Positions 8,672 through 18,746 of a stretch of DNA of 64,000 nt are shown piece after piece. The stretch comes from Acetobacteraceae bacterium (GTDB lineage: Bacteria; Pseudomonadota; Alphaproteobacteria; Acetobacterales; Acetobacteraceae). The stretch spans positions 1-64,000 of the forward strand of contig PLSD01000102.1 of assembly GCA_003164135.1 (NCBI GenBank). The letters run 5' to 3'. Within the stretch, counting starts at the first letter, position 1. Each line of letters begins with the position of its first letter. A program made the translations under genes and the position numbers. The notes under the pieces are model-generated. The model ran no database searches and was not told the DNA's origin. It saw only the letters and a program-made list of their open reading frames with translations.

Positions 8672-10531
8672 TTGAGTGGCACGGTCCAAGACGAACTTAC
8701 GGCGATTGTCTCGACCGGCACGGGAACAACGCAGAAAGTAATCGATCTCACCTCCGCAACGCCCATCGTCGGCACTTTTGTCCCGGTCAGTCCTGCTGGC
8801 ACCATCGGCGACAGTCCCCTGGTTCTCTACAACTGGAACCCCGCGACACAGCTCACCAATTTCATTAACACCGTAACCACCGGCGGCAACGCCAGCATTG
8901 CCGCCATCGGCAATTCGACAGTCAGAGGCGACGGCAGCGCAATAACCGGTAACTCCCAGCTTTCCTATCTGGCGGAACTCTCCCAGGCGCTTACCCAAAG
9001 CGGCGTCCCCGCCCAATATGATAATTTCGTCGGGGAAGGTGACCAACTGGACAACCGCTTTTCCCTGATCGGCGGTGCAAAACTCTCTGGATTGATCGGC
9101 GCCGGCGGTGCCCCGGTCCAAACAAAGGTGGCTGGCGCAGGCTTCAGCTTCACGCTCAGCACACCCGCCAACTATGACACCGTTACCATCAGCTATATCG
9201 ACCGCGGTAACGGCTCGGTCAGCATCTCGTCCAACGGCGGGCCCGTCCTGGCAACACTACAATTTGGCAATACCGGCGAGACATTGACCCAGACGGTGAA
9301 AGTACCGGCCGCCGATTATTCAAACCTTACCGTCGTGGCCAATGATGCCAACCCCACCTACATTCAGGCTGCGTCCTTCTCGAGTTCCACGCATCCCGCA
9401 ATCCAGGTTTTCAATGCCGGCATCGATGGGTATGCGTCAGCGGCCCTTGATACCAGCATCTATCAGGGCGCCACTCTTACAGGCTCGGCGTCCGGCTATG
9501 GCCCCACGGCCGGCGTTGTCGCTCTTAATCCGACCCTCACGCTGGTCGACGTCGGTATCTGCGATATCATTGGCGCGCAGACCGGCGGCGTGCCGGTGCC
9601 GACAGCAACTACCGTGGCGAATATCGCGCAGATCGTCGCGACACTGCGCGCTGGCGGTTCCGATGTCATTCTGTTCCTCCCGGCCCCCTTCTCGAATCCC
9701 AACTACGCGACGATGCTTCCGGCTTTGCGCACGGGGCTGGAAGCCTTGGCGCTTACCGATAATCTGCCGATTATCGACCTCTCAGCCACCTACGGCGATA
9801 ATTACGCGGCACTGCAGGCGGCGGGGCTGATGACCGATGCCCTGCACCCGGACGCGACACTCTATGCCGACATTGGCTCGAAGCTCGCGGCACTTTTAAC
9901 AAACGCGATCACCGGCGCCCCCTGCTACGCCGCGGGTACACGCATTGCCACCGCGAACGGCTATGTCGCCGTGGAAGATCTTAAAATCTGCGATGCCGTG
10001 CTAACCCTGCACGCAGGCTTCCGGCGAATTAAATGGATCGGCACGCGCAGCTACGCGGCCCCCTTCGCCAACCATGCGAAAGTGCTGCCAATCCGCATTA
10101 AAGCCGGCGCGCTGGAAACGGGAGTACCGGTGCGTGACCTGTACGTTTCGCCAGGTCATGCCATCTGCATCGACGGCGTTCTGGTGCATGCCCAGCGCCT
10201 GGTGAACGGTGTGTCCATTATTCAGGTGCCGTACGTGGAGACGATTACTTATTTCCATATTGAACTGGAAAGCCACGAAATCATCTTCGCGGAAAACTGC
10301 CCGGCGGAAACGTTCATGGGTGAAGTTTTCCGCGCACAGTTCCACAACGCGGCTGAATATGCGCGGCTCTACCCGGACAGCCGCGCGCCAGCGCAAATGT
10401 GCCTGCCCCGCCTCGACAGCGGCTTCCAACTGCTCGCCATCCAGCGCCGGATTGCGGCACGGGCGGGCATTGCCACGCCAGCGATGGAGCCAGCCTTACC
10501 CAGGCCGGCACCGTACGCGCCTGCCGCTTAG
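8672..10531 (+). CDS. SGNH-type hydrolase fused to a C-terminal Hint domain
   Basis: A 619-residue two-part protein. Residues about 74-400 look like an SGNH/GDSL hydrolase: block I is IGNSTVRG (nucleophile Ser82, with GNS in place of GDS), block II is NAGIDGY, and the catalytic pair is in DALHPD (Asp389, His392). The block III position, usually GxND, reads GICD, so the oxyanion asparagine appears to be replaced. A Thr/Ser/Gly-rich beta segment (about 130-230) interrupts the hydrolase fold. At Cys418 a Hint_2-type (hedgehog/intein) domain begins with CYAAGTRIAT and continues with VSPGHAIC and IIFAENCPAETF. There is no canonical signal peptide. The start is a TTG at 8672 with AGGAG nine bases upstream. 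Hint_2 proteins are numerous in Acetobacteraceae and their function is unknown; self-processing is possible. Confidence 0.75.
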   Translation: MSGTVQDELTAIVSTGTGTTQKVIDLTSATPIVGTFVPVSPAGTIGDSPLVLYNWNPATQLTNFINTVTTGGNASIAAIGNSTVRGDGSAITGNSQLSYLAELSQALTQSGVPAQYDNFVGEGDQLDNRFSLIGGAKLSGLIGAGGAPVQTKVAGAGFSFTLSTPANYDTVTISYIDRGNGSVSISSNGGPVLATLQFGNTGETLTQTVKVPAADYSNLTVVANDANPTYIQAASFSSSTHPAIQVFNAGIDGYASAALDTSIYQGATLTGSASGYGPTAGVVALNPTLTLVDVGICDIIGAQTGGVPVPTATTVANIAQIVATLRAGGSDVILFLPAPFSNPNYATMLPALRTGLEALALTDNLPIIDLSATYGDNYAALQAAGLMTDALHPDATLYADIGSKLAALLTNAITGAPCYAAGTRIATANGYVAVEDLKICDAVLTLHAGFRRIKWIGTRSYAAPFANHAKVLPIRIKAGALETGVPVRDLYVSPGHAICIDGVLVHAQRLVNGVSIIQVPYVETITYFHIELESHEIIFAENCPAETFMGEVFRAQFHNAAEYARLYPDSRAPAQMCLPRLDSGFQLLAIQRRIAARAGIATPAMEPALPRPAPYAPAA

Positions 10532-10653
10532 GCTAGCGCGTTAACCCAGCTACCCTTCGCTTTCATTGCGCTGAGTTCATTTTCCACTCTCTAGTAAACC
10601 GCCAACCGCACATTATGTCCTGCTGCATCAACACAGCAAAAAGGACGCAAGAA

Positions 10654-11067
10654 ATGGCCGTAAAAAAGCTGGAGAAAGCGAATTGGGGCCGGTATTTCGA
10701 CCGGGTTTCAAAGAATATACCGCTTGAACTGGCCGAGATCAGGGTTTCGTCCCTTAATCTTGGCAACCAGGTTTCGGCGGAGTGGCTGCGTATTTTTGGC
10801 GTGACCTACGACCACAAAGACGATATTCTGGTTATCTCGCTGGATGGGTTCGAGCACATCATTCATCGGCCGGAGACCATCTATGCCGATGAATCCCATG
10901 GCGAACTAAGCAGCCTGGAAGCGATCGACACCAGCGGCGTTAAGCATCTTTTACTGTTGCGTAAACCCCTGAGCTTGCCGGCCCCGGCTACCGCCGTTGA
11001 TGAAGTCGAGGAAGCGGGCAAAGAATCCTTCCCCGCCAGCGATGCCCCGGCCTGGACTGGCTCTTAG
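10654..11067 (+). CDS. DUF5335 family protein
   Basis: A 137-residue soluble protein starting MAVKKLEKANWGRYFDRVSK, the hallmark N-terminus of the DUF5335 family, followed by an alpha/beta core containing GNQVSAEWLRIFGVTYDHKDD. The C-terminus AGKESFPASDAPAWTG resembles a short tail motif (SFPASDPPSW-like) seen at the ends of various small stress-related proteobacterial proteins. Function unknown. The ATG at 10654 is preferred because AAAAGGACG precedes it at good spacing; an upstream ATG at 10615 would add a non-conserved leader. The gene stands alone between the Hint protein and parS. Confidence 0.75.
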   Translation: MAVKKLEKANWGRYFDRVSKNIPLELAEIRVSSLNLGNQVSAEWLRIFGVTYDHKDDILVISLDGFEHIIHRPETIYADESHGELSSLEAIDTSGVKHLLLLRKPLSLPAPATAVDEVEEAGKESFPASDAPAWTGS

Positions 11068-11176
11068 CCCCCCAACCAGCGCGTTCGTTGTTTTTTCGAC
11101 ACGAACCCGCACAAATTGGGGTGCAAGCAAAAAATTAAGCCGTACTAACAGACTGTTATGTTGTTTTTCTCACAAG

Positions 11177-11192
11177 TGTTTCACGTGAAACA
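11177..11192. other. parS: parS centromere site (ParB binding) inside a 32-bp palindrome
   Basis: TGTTTCACGTGAAACA is the exact 16-bp canonical parS sequence recognised by chromosomal ParB. It is the centre of a longer perfect palindrome spanning 11169-11200, with the extra arms CTCACAAG and CTTGTGAG. The surroundings are AT-rich non-coding DNA between the DUF5335 stop and the frmA stop. No T-run follows the palindrome on either strand, so a terminator role alone would not explain it. In bacteria most parS sites lie near the replication origin. Confidence 0.92.
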
Positions 11193-11208
11193 CTTGTGAG
11201 GCGGTGCC

Positions 11209-12318
11209 TTAGTACGTCACCACGCTACGGATACTCTCGCCCCGGCGCATCAACTCAAAGCCTTCGTTGATTTTCTCGAACGGCAGCACATGGGTGATAA
11301 GATCATCGATGTTGATTTTGCCGTCCATGTACCAGTCGACGATTTTTGGCACATCGGTTCGCCCGCGCGCGCCGCCGAATGCGCTGCCTTTCCAGGTGCG
11401 GCCAGTAACAAGCTGGAACGGCCGCGTGGAAATCTCCTGCCCCGCGCCGGCGACGCCGATAATGATCGAGGTGCCCCAGCCGCGATGGCAGCATTCCAGT
11501 GCTTGGCGCATGACTTTCACATTGCCGATGCACTCGAACGAATAATCCGCGCCGCCATCGGTTAAATTCACCAGATACGGCACCAGATCCTCGCCGATTT
11601 CAGCGGGATTCACGAAGTGCGTCATGCCGAATTTCTCGGCCATCGGCTTGCGGCCGTTGTTCAGGTCCACGCCGATGATTTTGTCGGCACCGGCAATGCG
11701 CGCGCCCTGAATCACATTCAGGCCGATGCCACCCAGGCCAAACACCACCACGTTATCACCCGGCTGCACCTTCGCCGTGTTGAACACCGCACCGATGCCG
11801 GTGGTGACACCGCAGCCGATGTAGCAGATTTTCTCGAACGGCGCGTCTTCCCGCACTTTCGCCAAGGCGATTTCCGGCAATACCGTGAAATTGGCGAAGG
11901 TGGAGCAGCCCATGTAGTGCATTACCGGCGCACCGTCGCAGGAAAAGCGCGAAGTGCCGTCGGGCATCACGCCCTTGCCCTGCGTGGTGCGGATGGCGGT
12001 GCATAGGTTGGTCTTGCGGGATAAGCAGGACTTACAGTTGCGGCACTCTGGCGTGTAGAGCGGAATGACGTGATCGCCCTTTTTCAAACTGGTTACGCCA
12101 GGGCCGACCTCGACCACAATACCCGCACCTTCATGCCCCAGGATGGCGGGGAAAATGCCTTCCGGGTCCGCGCCGGAGAGGGTGTAGTCATCAGTATGGC
12201 AAATGCCGGTGGCTTTCACCTCCACCATCACCTCGCCGTATTTCGGTCCCTCGATATCCACGATTTCCAGTGAAAGCGGCTGCCCCGCCGCCCGTGCCAC
12301 CGCTGCCCGTGTTTTCAT
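11209..12318 (-). CDS. frmA: S-(hydroxymethyl)glutathione dehydrogenase / class III alcohol dehydrogenase
   Basis: A 369-residue zinc-dependent medium-chain dehydrogenase that oxidises the glutathione adduct of formaldehyde to S-formylglutathione with NAD+. Catalytic zinc ligands are Cys40 (GICHTDD) and His62 (GHEGAGIV); structural zinc is held by cysteines 92, 95, 98 and 106. The Rossmann motif is GLGGIGLNV. The segment CTAIRTTQGKGVMPDGTSRF is typical of class III enzymes. The start overlaps the serB stop by four bases, so serB and frmA are cotranscribed. It could remove formaldehyde made by oxidative demethylation elsewhere in the cell. No S-formylglutathione hydrolase gene is adjacent. Confidence 0.95.
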   Translation of the reverse strand: MKTRAAVARAAGQPLSLEIVDIEGPKYGEVMVEVKATGICHTDDYTLSGADPEGIFPAILGHEGAGIVVEVGPGVTSLKKGDHVIPLYTPECRNCKSCLSRKTNLCTAIRTTQGKGVMPDGTSRFSCDGAPVMHYMGCSTFANFTVLPEIALAKVREDAPFEKICYIGCGVTTGIGAVFNTAKVQPGDNVVVFGLGGIGLNVIQGARIAGADKIIGVDLNNGRKPMAEKFGMTHFVNPAEIGEDLVPYLVNLTDGGADYSFECIGNVKVMRQALECCHRGWGTSIIIGVAGAGQEISTRPFQLVTGRTWKGSAFGGARGRTDVPKIVDWYMDGKINIDDLITHVLPFEKINEGFELMRRGESIRSVVTY

Positions 12319-13196
12319 TCGCTGTCTCCCTTGAATGCGCTTACCGGGTATCCTTGCGCAAACAACAACGATGTCAAATCCGTGTGTTCAATCCGGTTGC
12401 CCACCTGGGCGGCCACCACCGGCTTGGCGTAATACGCCACACCCAGCCCGGCGGCCTGCAGCATGGAAAGGTCGTTGGCGCCGTCGCCCACCGCGATGGT
12501 GGCGGCCAGCTTTACCCCGCGCTTTTCCGCCAACTCCTGCAGCGTGGCGAGCTTGGCGTCGCGGTCGAGGATCGGCTCCTCAACCTCGCCGGTCAGGGTC
12601 GAGCCGTTGTCCAGCAGCGTGTTGGCGCGTTGGATGTCAAACCCCAGTTCGGCGGCCACCCGGGCGGTGAAGAAGGTGAAGCCGCCGGAGACCAGCGCCG
12701 TGGTGGCGCCAAAGCTGCGCATGGTGGCGACGAGCGTGCGAGCACCTGGGGAGAACTCGATGGCGCTCCAGGTGCGCTCCAGAGCGGAAATGTCCAGACC
12801 TTTGAGCATGCCGACGCGCTCGCGCAGAGCGGTGGCAAAGTCGATCTCGCCGTTCATCGAGCGCTTGGTAATGGCGGCGATCTGCTCTTTCAGGCCGGCA
12901 TAGGCGGCGAGTTCGTCCAGGGTTTCCGCGGTGACGATGGTGCTATCCATGTCAGCCACCAGCACCGCCTTGCGCCGGCCGCGGAATTTGGTGACGAAAA
13001 CGTCCAGCGCCTTGTGCTCCAGCACCATCTGTAGCTGGGCGATATCCGGCTGGTTCTTGACGATGAACTCCGCCGACTGCGCCGGGCTGAGCCAGTTGAG
13101 GTGCTGGCCGGCGCAAAAGTCGCGCGCGCGCTCGGCCTGGGCTTGAGTAAGGGGACCGGCTTGCCGGTTGGCTACCAAAATGACGATATAGGACAT
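12315..13196 (-). CDS. serB: phosphoserine phosphatase
   Basis: A 293-residue HAD-superfamily enzyme that performs the last step of serine synthesis. The nucleophile motif VADMDSTIV holds Asp82 and Asp84, the middle of the protein has SGGFTFFTARVA, and the acidic motif is GDGANDLSML. The N-terminal part (residues 1-75) is the extension seen in alphaproteobacterial SerB. The start MSYIVILVANR at 13196 is preferred; its ATG overlaps, on the opposite strand, the ATG of miaA. The open frame extends further into miaA but without conserved sequence. Confidence 0.94.
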   Translation of the reverse strand: MSYIVILVANRQAGPLTQAQAERARDFCAGQHLNWLSPAQSAEFIVKNQPDIAQLQMVLEHKALDVFVTKFRGRRKAVLVADMDSTIVTAETLDELAAYAGLKEQIAAITKRSMNGEIDFATALRERVGMLKGLDISALERTWSAIEFSPGARTLVATMRSFGATTALVSGGFTFFTARVAAELGFDIQRANTLLDNGSTLTGEVEEPILDRDAKLATLQELAEKRGVKLAATIAVGDGANDLSMLQAAGLGVAYYAKPVVAAQVGNRIEHTDLTSLLFAQGYPVSAFKGDSE

Positions 13197-14169
13197 GGAC
13201 GAGACTGGTAGGACAGAGAACGGTAGGTGGGCAAGCGAGCGGACGGCATTGCTGGTCGCCGGACCGACGGCGAGCGGGAAGTCGGCGCTGGCGTTGGCGC
13301 TGGCGCGTCGGCTGGGTGGGACCATTATCAACGCCGATGCCATGCAGTGTTACCGCGAACTGCGGCTGATTACGGCGCGGCCCTCGCCGGAGGATGAGGC
13401 GCTGGCGCCGCACCGGCTGTACGGCGTGCGGGCGGCGGCGGAACCCGCCAATGCGGCCTGGTGGCGGGGCGCGGCGCTGGCGGAGATGAACGCCTGCGCG
13501 CTGCCGATTCTGTGCGGCGGCACGGGCATGTATTTTTCGGCGCTGATAAACGGCATCGCCGAAGTGCCGGACCCTGGTGTGGAAGCCCGCACCGAGGCGC
13601 GGCGGTTGCTGGCGGAGATCGGCGCGCCGGGGGCGCATGCGCTGCTGGATATGGAGACAGCGGCCAAGCTGAAACCGGGGGATTCTCAGCGGGTGGCGCG
13701 GGCCTATGAGGTGCTGATCGGCACCGGCAAGGGGCTGGCCGCATGGCAGCGGCAGACGACGCACCGGTTGGAGGGCTGGCGGGTGCGGATGATTTTGCTG
13801 GACCCGCCGCGCGAGGTGCTGCGCGAAGCAATTGCCGCGCGGTTTGAACAGATGCTGGCGGCCGGCGCGGTGGAAGAAGTGAGGGATTTCCTGGCGTTGG
13901 GGCTGGATGCCAGTCTGCCGCTGATGCGCGCGCATGGGGTGCCGGAGTTGGGGACCTACCTGCGGGGCGAGATAACCCTGGCGGAGGCCACCGCGCGGGC
14001 GGTGCTGGCAACGCACCAGTATACCAAGCGGCAGATGACCTGGTTCAGGCACCAGAAGCTCGTCGACAGCCCTGATATGCAAATAATACAATCAAGAATC
14101 GTCGGTTTTGCGCAACTTTTGGAAAGTTTTATAGGTAGTTTGGTTAATTTTATAAATACTCCTGGTTGA
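13195..14169 (+). CDS. miaA: tRNA dimethylallyltransferase
   Basis: A protein of up to 324 residues that transfers a dimethylallyl group to A37 of tRNAs reading UNN codons. The P-loop is GPTASGKS at about residues 23-30. The DMAPP and tRNA-binding motifs NADAMQCYREL, CGGTGMYFSALING and THQYTKRQMTWFRHQ are present. The ATG at 13195 shares bases with the divergent serB start; no ribosome binding site is obvious there, and translation from a downstream codon cannot be excluded because the first 15 residues are not conserved. The last 35 residues are AT-rich and diverge from the family. Confidence 0.92.
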   Translation: MDETGRTENGRWASERTALLVAGPTASGKSALALALARRLGGTIINADAMQCYRELRLITARPSPEDEALAPHRLYGVRAAAEPANAAWWRGAALAEMNACALPILCGGTGMYFSALINGIAEVPDPGVEARTEARRLLAEIGAPGAHALLDMETAAKLKPGDSQRVARAYEVLIGTGKGLAAWQRQTTHRLEGWRVRMILLDPPREVLREAIAARFEQMLAAGAVEEVRDFLALGLDASLPLMRAHGVPELGTYLRGEITLAEATARAVLATHQYTKRQMTWFRHQKLVDSPDMQIIQSRIVGFAQLLESFIGSLVNFINTPG

Positions 14170-14230
14170 CCCACCGGGGTTGAAGCTGTAGCGGTGCGCC
14201 TCCAGGTAATAGTAGGCGGCAGGTATAGTT

Positions 14231-16023
<1,793 letters not shown>

Positions 16024-16024
<1 letters not shown>

Positions 16025-16536
16025 TGTCTGACACAAATTTGCGGTCCGCGACGATTTCAGTGCTGGTAGAGAACGAATCCGGCGTGCTGGCGCGGGTGAT
16101 CGGGCTTTTCTCAGGCCGGGGCTACAACATTGATAGTTTGACGGTGGCACCGGTGGAGCGCGATGGCAGCAAGAGCCGGATTACCATCGTGACCTCGGGC
16201 ACGGAAATGGTGATCGAGCAGATCAAGGCGCAGCTGGGCCGGTTGGTGCCGGTTTATAAGGTGGCGGATTTGTCGAAAGAGGGGCCGCATCTCGCGCGCG
16301 AGCTGGCGCTGATTAAAGTGGTGGGCACGGGCAATGCACGGCAGGAGGCGCTGAGGTTGGCCGATGCGTTTCGCGCGCGGGTGATTGATGCATCGACGGA
16401 AAGCTTTATTTTTGAGCTGACCGGGGCGACGGACAAGCTGGATGCGTTTCTGGATTTGATGCGGCCGCTAGGGCTGGCTGAGGTGAGCCGCACGGGCGTG
16501 GCGGCGATTGCGCGGGGGAAAGTGGCGATTGAGTGA
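16024..16536 (+). CDS. ilvN: acetolactate synthase small (regulatory) subunit
   Basis: A 170-residue regulatory subunit with an N-terminal ACT domain starting SATISVLVENESGVLARVIGLFSGRGYNIDSLTVAPVE-like (the segment ESGVLARVIGLFSGRGYNID is the family signature). The C-terminal domain contains KVVGTGNARQEALRLADAFRA. It confers valine sensitivity and stimulates the large subunit. The length matches IlvH/IlvN proteins. It is coupled to ilvB; unlike many relatives, ilvC does not follow. Confidence 0.95.
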
Positions 16537-16656
16537 GGGGGGTTTTTAGTTAAGCGGCAGGCTCTGCCCGCGCCCGCTGGGGCCACCGGCCCCAGACCCG
16601 GATTCCTTGAGGAATTATGACGGCGTGCCGTGCCAGCCTGGTCATTCCTGCCGCCG

Positions 16657-16662
16657 TATAAT
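16657..16662 (+). promoter_or_regulatory. possible -10 box upstream of the methyltransferase gene
   Basis: An exact TATAAT lies 62 bases upstream of the methyltransferase start in the 187-base gap after ilvN. The expected -35 region (around 16634-16640) is not close to TTGACA, so this is only a candidate promoter. The rest of the gap shows no gene. Confidence 0.35.
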
Positions 16663-16723
16663 CTCGGCGTGACAGGAATAAAAATCCGCCATAGACATTG
16701 CTCCTGACCGGACGGTTTAAGGG

Positions 16724-17824
16724 ATGGAAGAGGCAATGCCGCAGACTGCGACGCTTGACGCGATTGGCTTGAAATACGGGACCGACAAGGCATCGTTCCA
16801 CCATAATTACCTGGAGTTTTATGAGGGGTTTTTCGCGCCGTTGCGCAACGAGGCGCTGACTATTCTGGAAATCGGCGTGTTGAACGGCGCCTCGCTGAAG
16901 ACGTGGGAGGAATATTTCCCGAACGCGAAGGTCATCGGCGCGGATATCATGCCCGCGACCAAAAAGTTCGAGCAGGGCCGCGTGGTGATTGAGCTGCTGG
17001 ATCAATCGAATATCGAGGAGCTGACGCGAGTCGCGGTGAAGCATGGGCCGTTTGATATTATTATCGAAGACGGCTCGCATATGTGGGAGCACCAGATTAC
17101 CACGCTGCGCACGCTGTTCCCGTTCGTGAAGGACGGCGGCATTTATGTGGTGGAGGATTTGCAGACCAATTATGGGTCGATGCAGAAGGATTACAAAGGC
17201 ATCGCCAGTGCAACCTGCGTGGATTACCTGAAATCCTGGCTGGATTTGCGGGTCGCCGATGACCAACTGCCGATCAACGAGGTTGAGGATGCGTTTTTGC
17301 GCACTTATGGGCGCGCGGTGCAGTACCTTACCTTCTATCGCCGCGCGTGCCTGATTAAGAAATCATTCCCGCCGGTGATGCGCGAAATCAGCGCCGGGCA
17401 GCCTTTAATGGCCGTGGGCGCCGGGGCGCCGTTGCGTGTGCTGGCGCATATCAGTGAGATTGGCGATGTCACCGGCACGGAGGGGTTTGTGAATCCGGGC
17501 GCCGATAACTTCACGTTCCAGGGCCTGGCGGTTGATGCGGACGAGGATGTGTTGGAATACCGCGTGCGTTTTGCCAATGCGACCTGGAGCGAATGGTGCC
17601 ACGGCAATGGCTATGCCGGCACGCGGGCGCAGTCGAGACTCGTGACTGGCGTGTCGCTCCGGCTGCGCAAGCAAGCCAAGGGATTATACGCGCTGCGCGG
17701 CTACGGCCGCTTTGCCGGTTCAGCCAAGCCTGTGGAAATTGCCGATGGGGTGGATTGTGTGTCCCTCACCGGCGGTGCGCTGTGTGCGCTGCAGGTTGAG
17801 CTCACGCCGCACGCTCAGGGCTGA
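16724..17824 (+). CDS. SAM-dependent methyltransferase with a C-terminal ChW-like domain
   Basis: A 366-residue protein. Residues 15-230 form a class I methyltransferase: LKYGTDKASFHHNYLEFYE, the SAM loop LEIGVLNGASLKTW (48-61), FPNAKVIGADI and IIEDGSHMWEHQI. This layout resembles the mycinose-type O-methyltransferase (MycE-like) and related glycan methyltransferases. Residues about 270-350 contain EYRVRFANATWSEW, YAGTRAQSRLVTGVSLRL and GLYALRGYGRFAG, which resemble the ChW (clostridial hydrophobic W) repeat, a module known from secreted Gram-positive proteins. Start is ATG 16724 or ATG 16736; the latter has GAAGAGG just upstream. The stop overlaps the stop of the convergent membrane-protein gene by ten bases. 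The substrate is unknown. Confidence 0.75.
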   Translation: MEEAMPQTATLDAIGLKYGTDKASFHHNYLEFYEGFFAPLRNEALTILEIGVLNGASLKTWEEYFPNAKVIGADIMPATKKFEQGRVVIELLDQSNIEELTRVAVKHGPFDIIIEDGSHMWEHQITTLRTLFPFVKDGGIYVVEDLQTNYGSMQKDYKGIASATCVDYLKSWLDLRVADDQLPINEVEDAFLRTYGRAVQYLTFYRRACLIKKSFPPVMREISAGQPLMAVGAGAPLRVLAHISEIGDVTGTEGFVNPGADNFTFQGLAVDADEDVLEYRVRFANATWSEWCHGNGYAGTRAQSRLVTGVSLRLRKQAKGLYALRGYGRFAGSAKPVEIADGVDCVSLTGGALCALQVELTPHAQG

Positions 17825-18210
17825 GTTTCGCCCATAAGAAACTCCGCCACGGCACCGGCGAACAACGCCAGGATGACGGCTTTTTTGGGGTCACGGCGAA
17901 TTAACGTGCTGGCGAGGCGCAGGATGAGGGCGGCGGTGCCGATGAGTTCGGCACGCTCGGCGCGTTGTTTGCGGCGGGCTTTCTGGAGCAGCGCATTGCC
18001 GGCGAACCATATGGCGGCGGCCAGGGCCAGCAGCGCGCCGCCGGTTATGGACGTGGCGGCCACGGGGGCAAAATGCGCGGTCAACCAGATATAAAAGGCG
18101 GCGACGAAAAAGCCGGTGGCGGCCAGGCCCAGGGCCAGCACCGCCGCGGCCAGGCCCACCCAGAGCGCGGTTAGTTTGGCGAATACATTCGCGTGCCGGG
18201 TGAGTGACAT
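17815..18210 (-). CDS. phage-holin-family (Holin-X-like) small membrane protein
   Basis: A 131-residue protein with two strong transmembrane segments (about residues 18-45 and 50-72) followed by a basic helix KARRKQRAERAELIG and a third, weaker hydrophobic segment near the C-terminus. The pattern fits the family annotated as putative actinobacterial Holin-X, which in proteobacteria is usually next to DUF883/YqjD-like genes and is not phage lysis machinery. Its partner lies directly upstream with six bases between. Function unknown; a membrane-associated stress role is an inference from context. Confidence 0.7.
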   Translation of the reverse strand: MSLTRHANVFAKLTALWVGLAAAVLALGLAATGFFVAAFYIWLTAHFAPVAATSITGGALLALAAAIWFAGNALLQKARRKQRAERAELIGTAALILRLASTLIRRDPKKAVILALFAGAVAEFLMGETQP

Positions 18211-18216
18211 GGCGGC

Positions 18217-18573
18217 TTACCGGCGGCGGAAGAACTGCGCGGCCAGCAGGCCGATGCCGAAGGCCAAAGCGACGCTGGTAACCGGGCGGTCTGTGACTTC
18301 ATGCTCCAGCCGGGAGACAGCGGTTTTGCTGGTGTCTTTGAGCTTGCCGCCAAGGTGTTCCAATTGGCTCTCCAGCGCGGACAGGCGCGAAGCGAGGCCT
18401 TCACGGTTCAAATAAGCGTTAATCTGGTCGAGGGTTTCCGACGCGCTGCCGCTGAGCTTGTCTTTCATCCCTAAAAGCTCGGCACGGAATTTGTTGAATT
18501 CCTGTTTCAGGAAGTTAATGTCAACGGCTTCGGGGGCGGGGTCGGTATGGGTGTGAGTATGGGTCGTGGTCAT
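18217..18573 (-). CDS. DUF883/ElaB-YqjD-like protein with a C-terminal membrane anchor
   Basis: A 118-residue protein: a Thr-His alternating N-terminus (MTTTHTHTHTD), an amphipathic coiled-coil region (about 25-90), and a C-terminal hydrophobic anchor SVALAFGIGLLAAQFFRRR. This architecture matches ElaB/YqjD/DUF883 proteins, tail-anchored inner-membrane proteins linked in Escherichia coli to stationary-phase ribosomes. The ATG at 18573 has a clear GAGGAG upstream. It forms a two-gene unit with the holin-like gene. The His-Thr repeat could bind metal, but this is speculative. Confidence 0.72.
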   Translation of the reverse strand: MTTTHTHTHTDPAPEAVDINFLKQEFNKFRAELLGMKDKLSGSASETLDQINAYLNREGLASRLSALESQLEHLGGKLKDTSKTAVSRLEHEVTDRPVTSVALAFGIGLLAAQFFRRR

Positions 18574-18746
18574 GTTTAATACTCCTCTGTGGAATTCCGA
18601 TTTCGTAAGACAATGTAAGCTTTTCAACGGCATTACGCTATTATTGTTTATTATACACAATTGCGCATCGGAACGGATATGATCCTGACCCGTGGTTGGA
18701 TGATTATCTTGCACCCCGCCGGGGGCGGTGGCATGCCGGTGGAAGT

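Noticed and set aside
17815-18210. Holin-like protein as evidence of a prophage
   Set aside because: There are no lysis, structural or integrase genes around it; this family is a chromosomal stress-type membrane protein in proteobacteria.
18671-18700. GGAAC followed by CGTGG upstream of the HtrA gene as an EcfG-type general-stress promoter
   Set aside because: The second half does not match CGTT at the right spacing, so the evidence is too weak.
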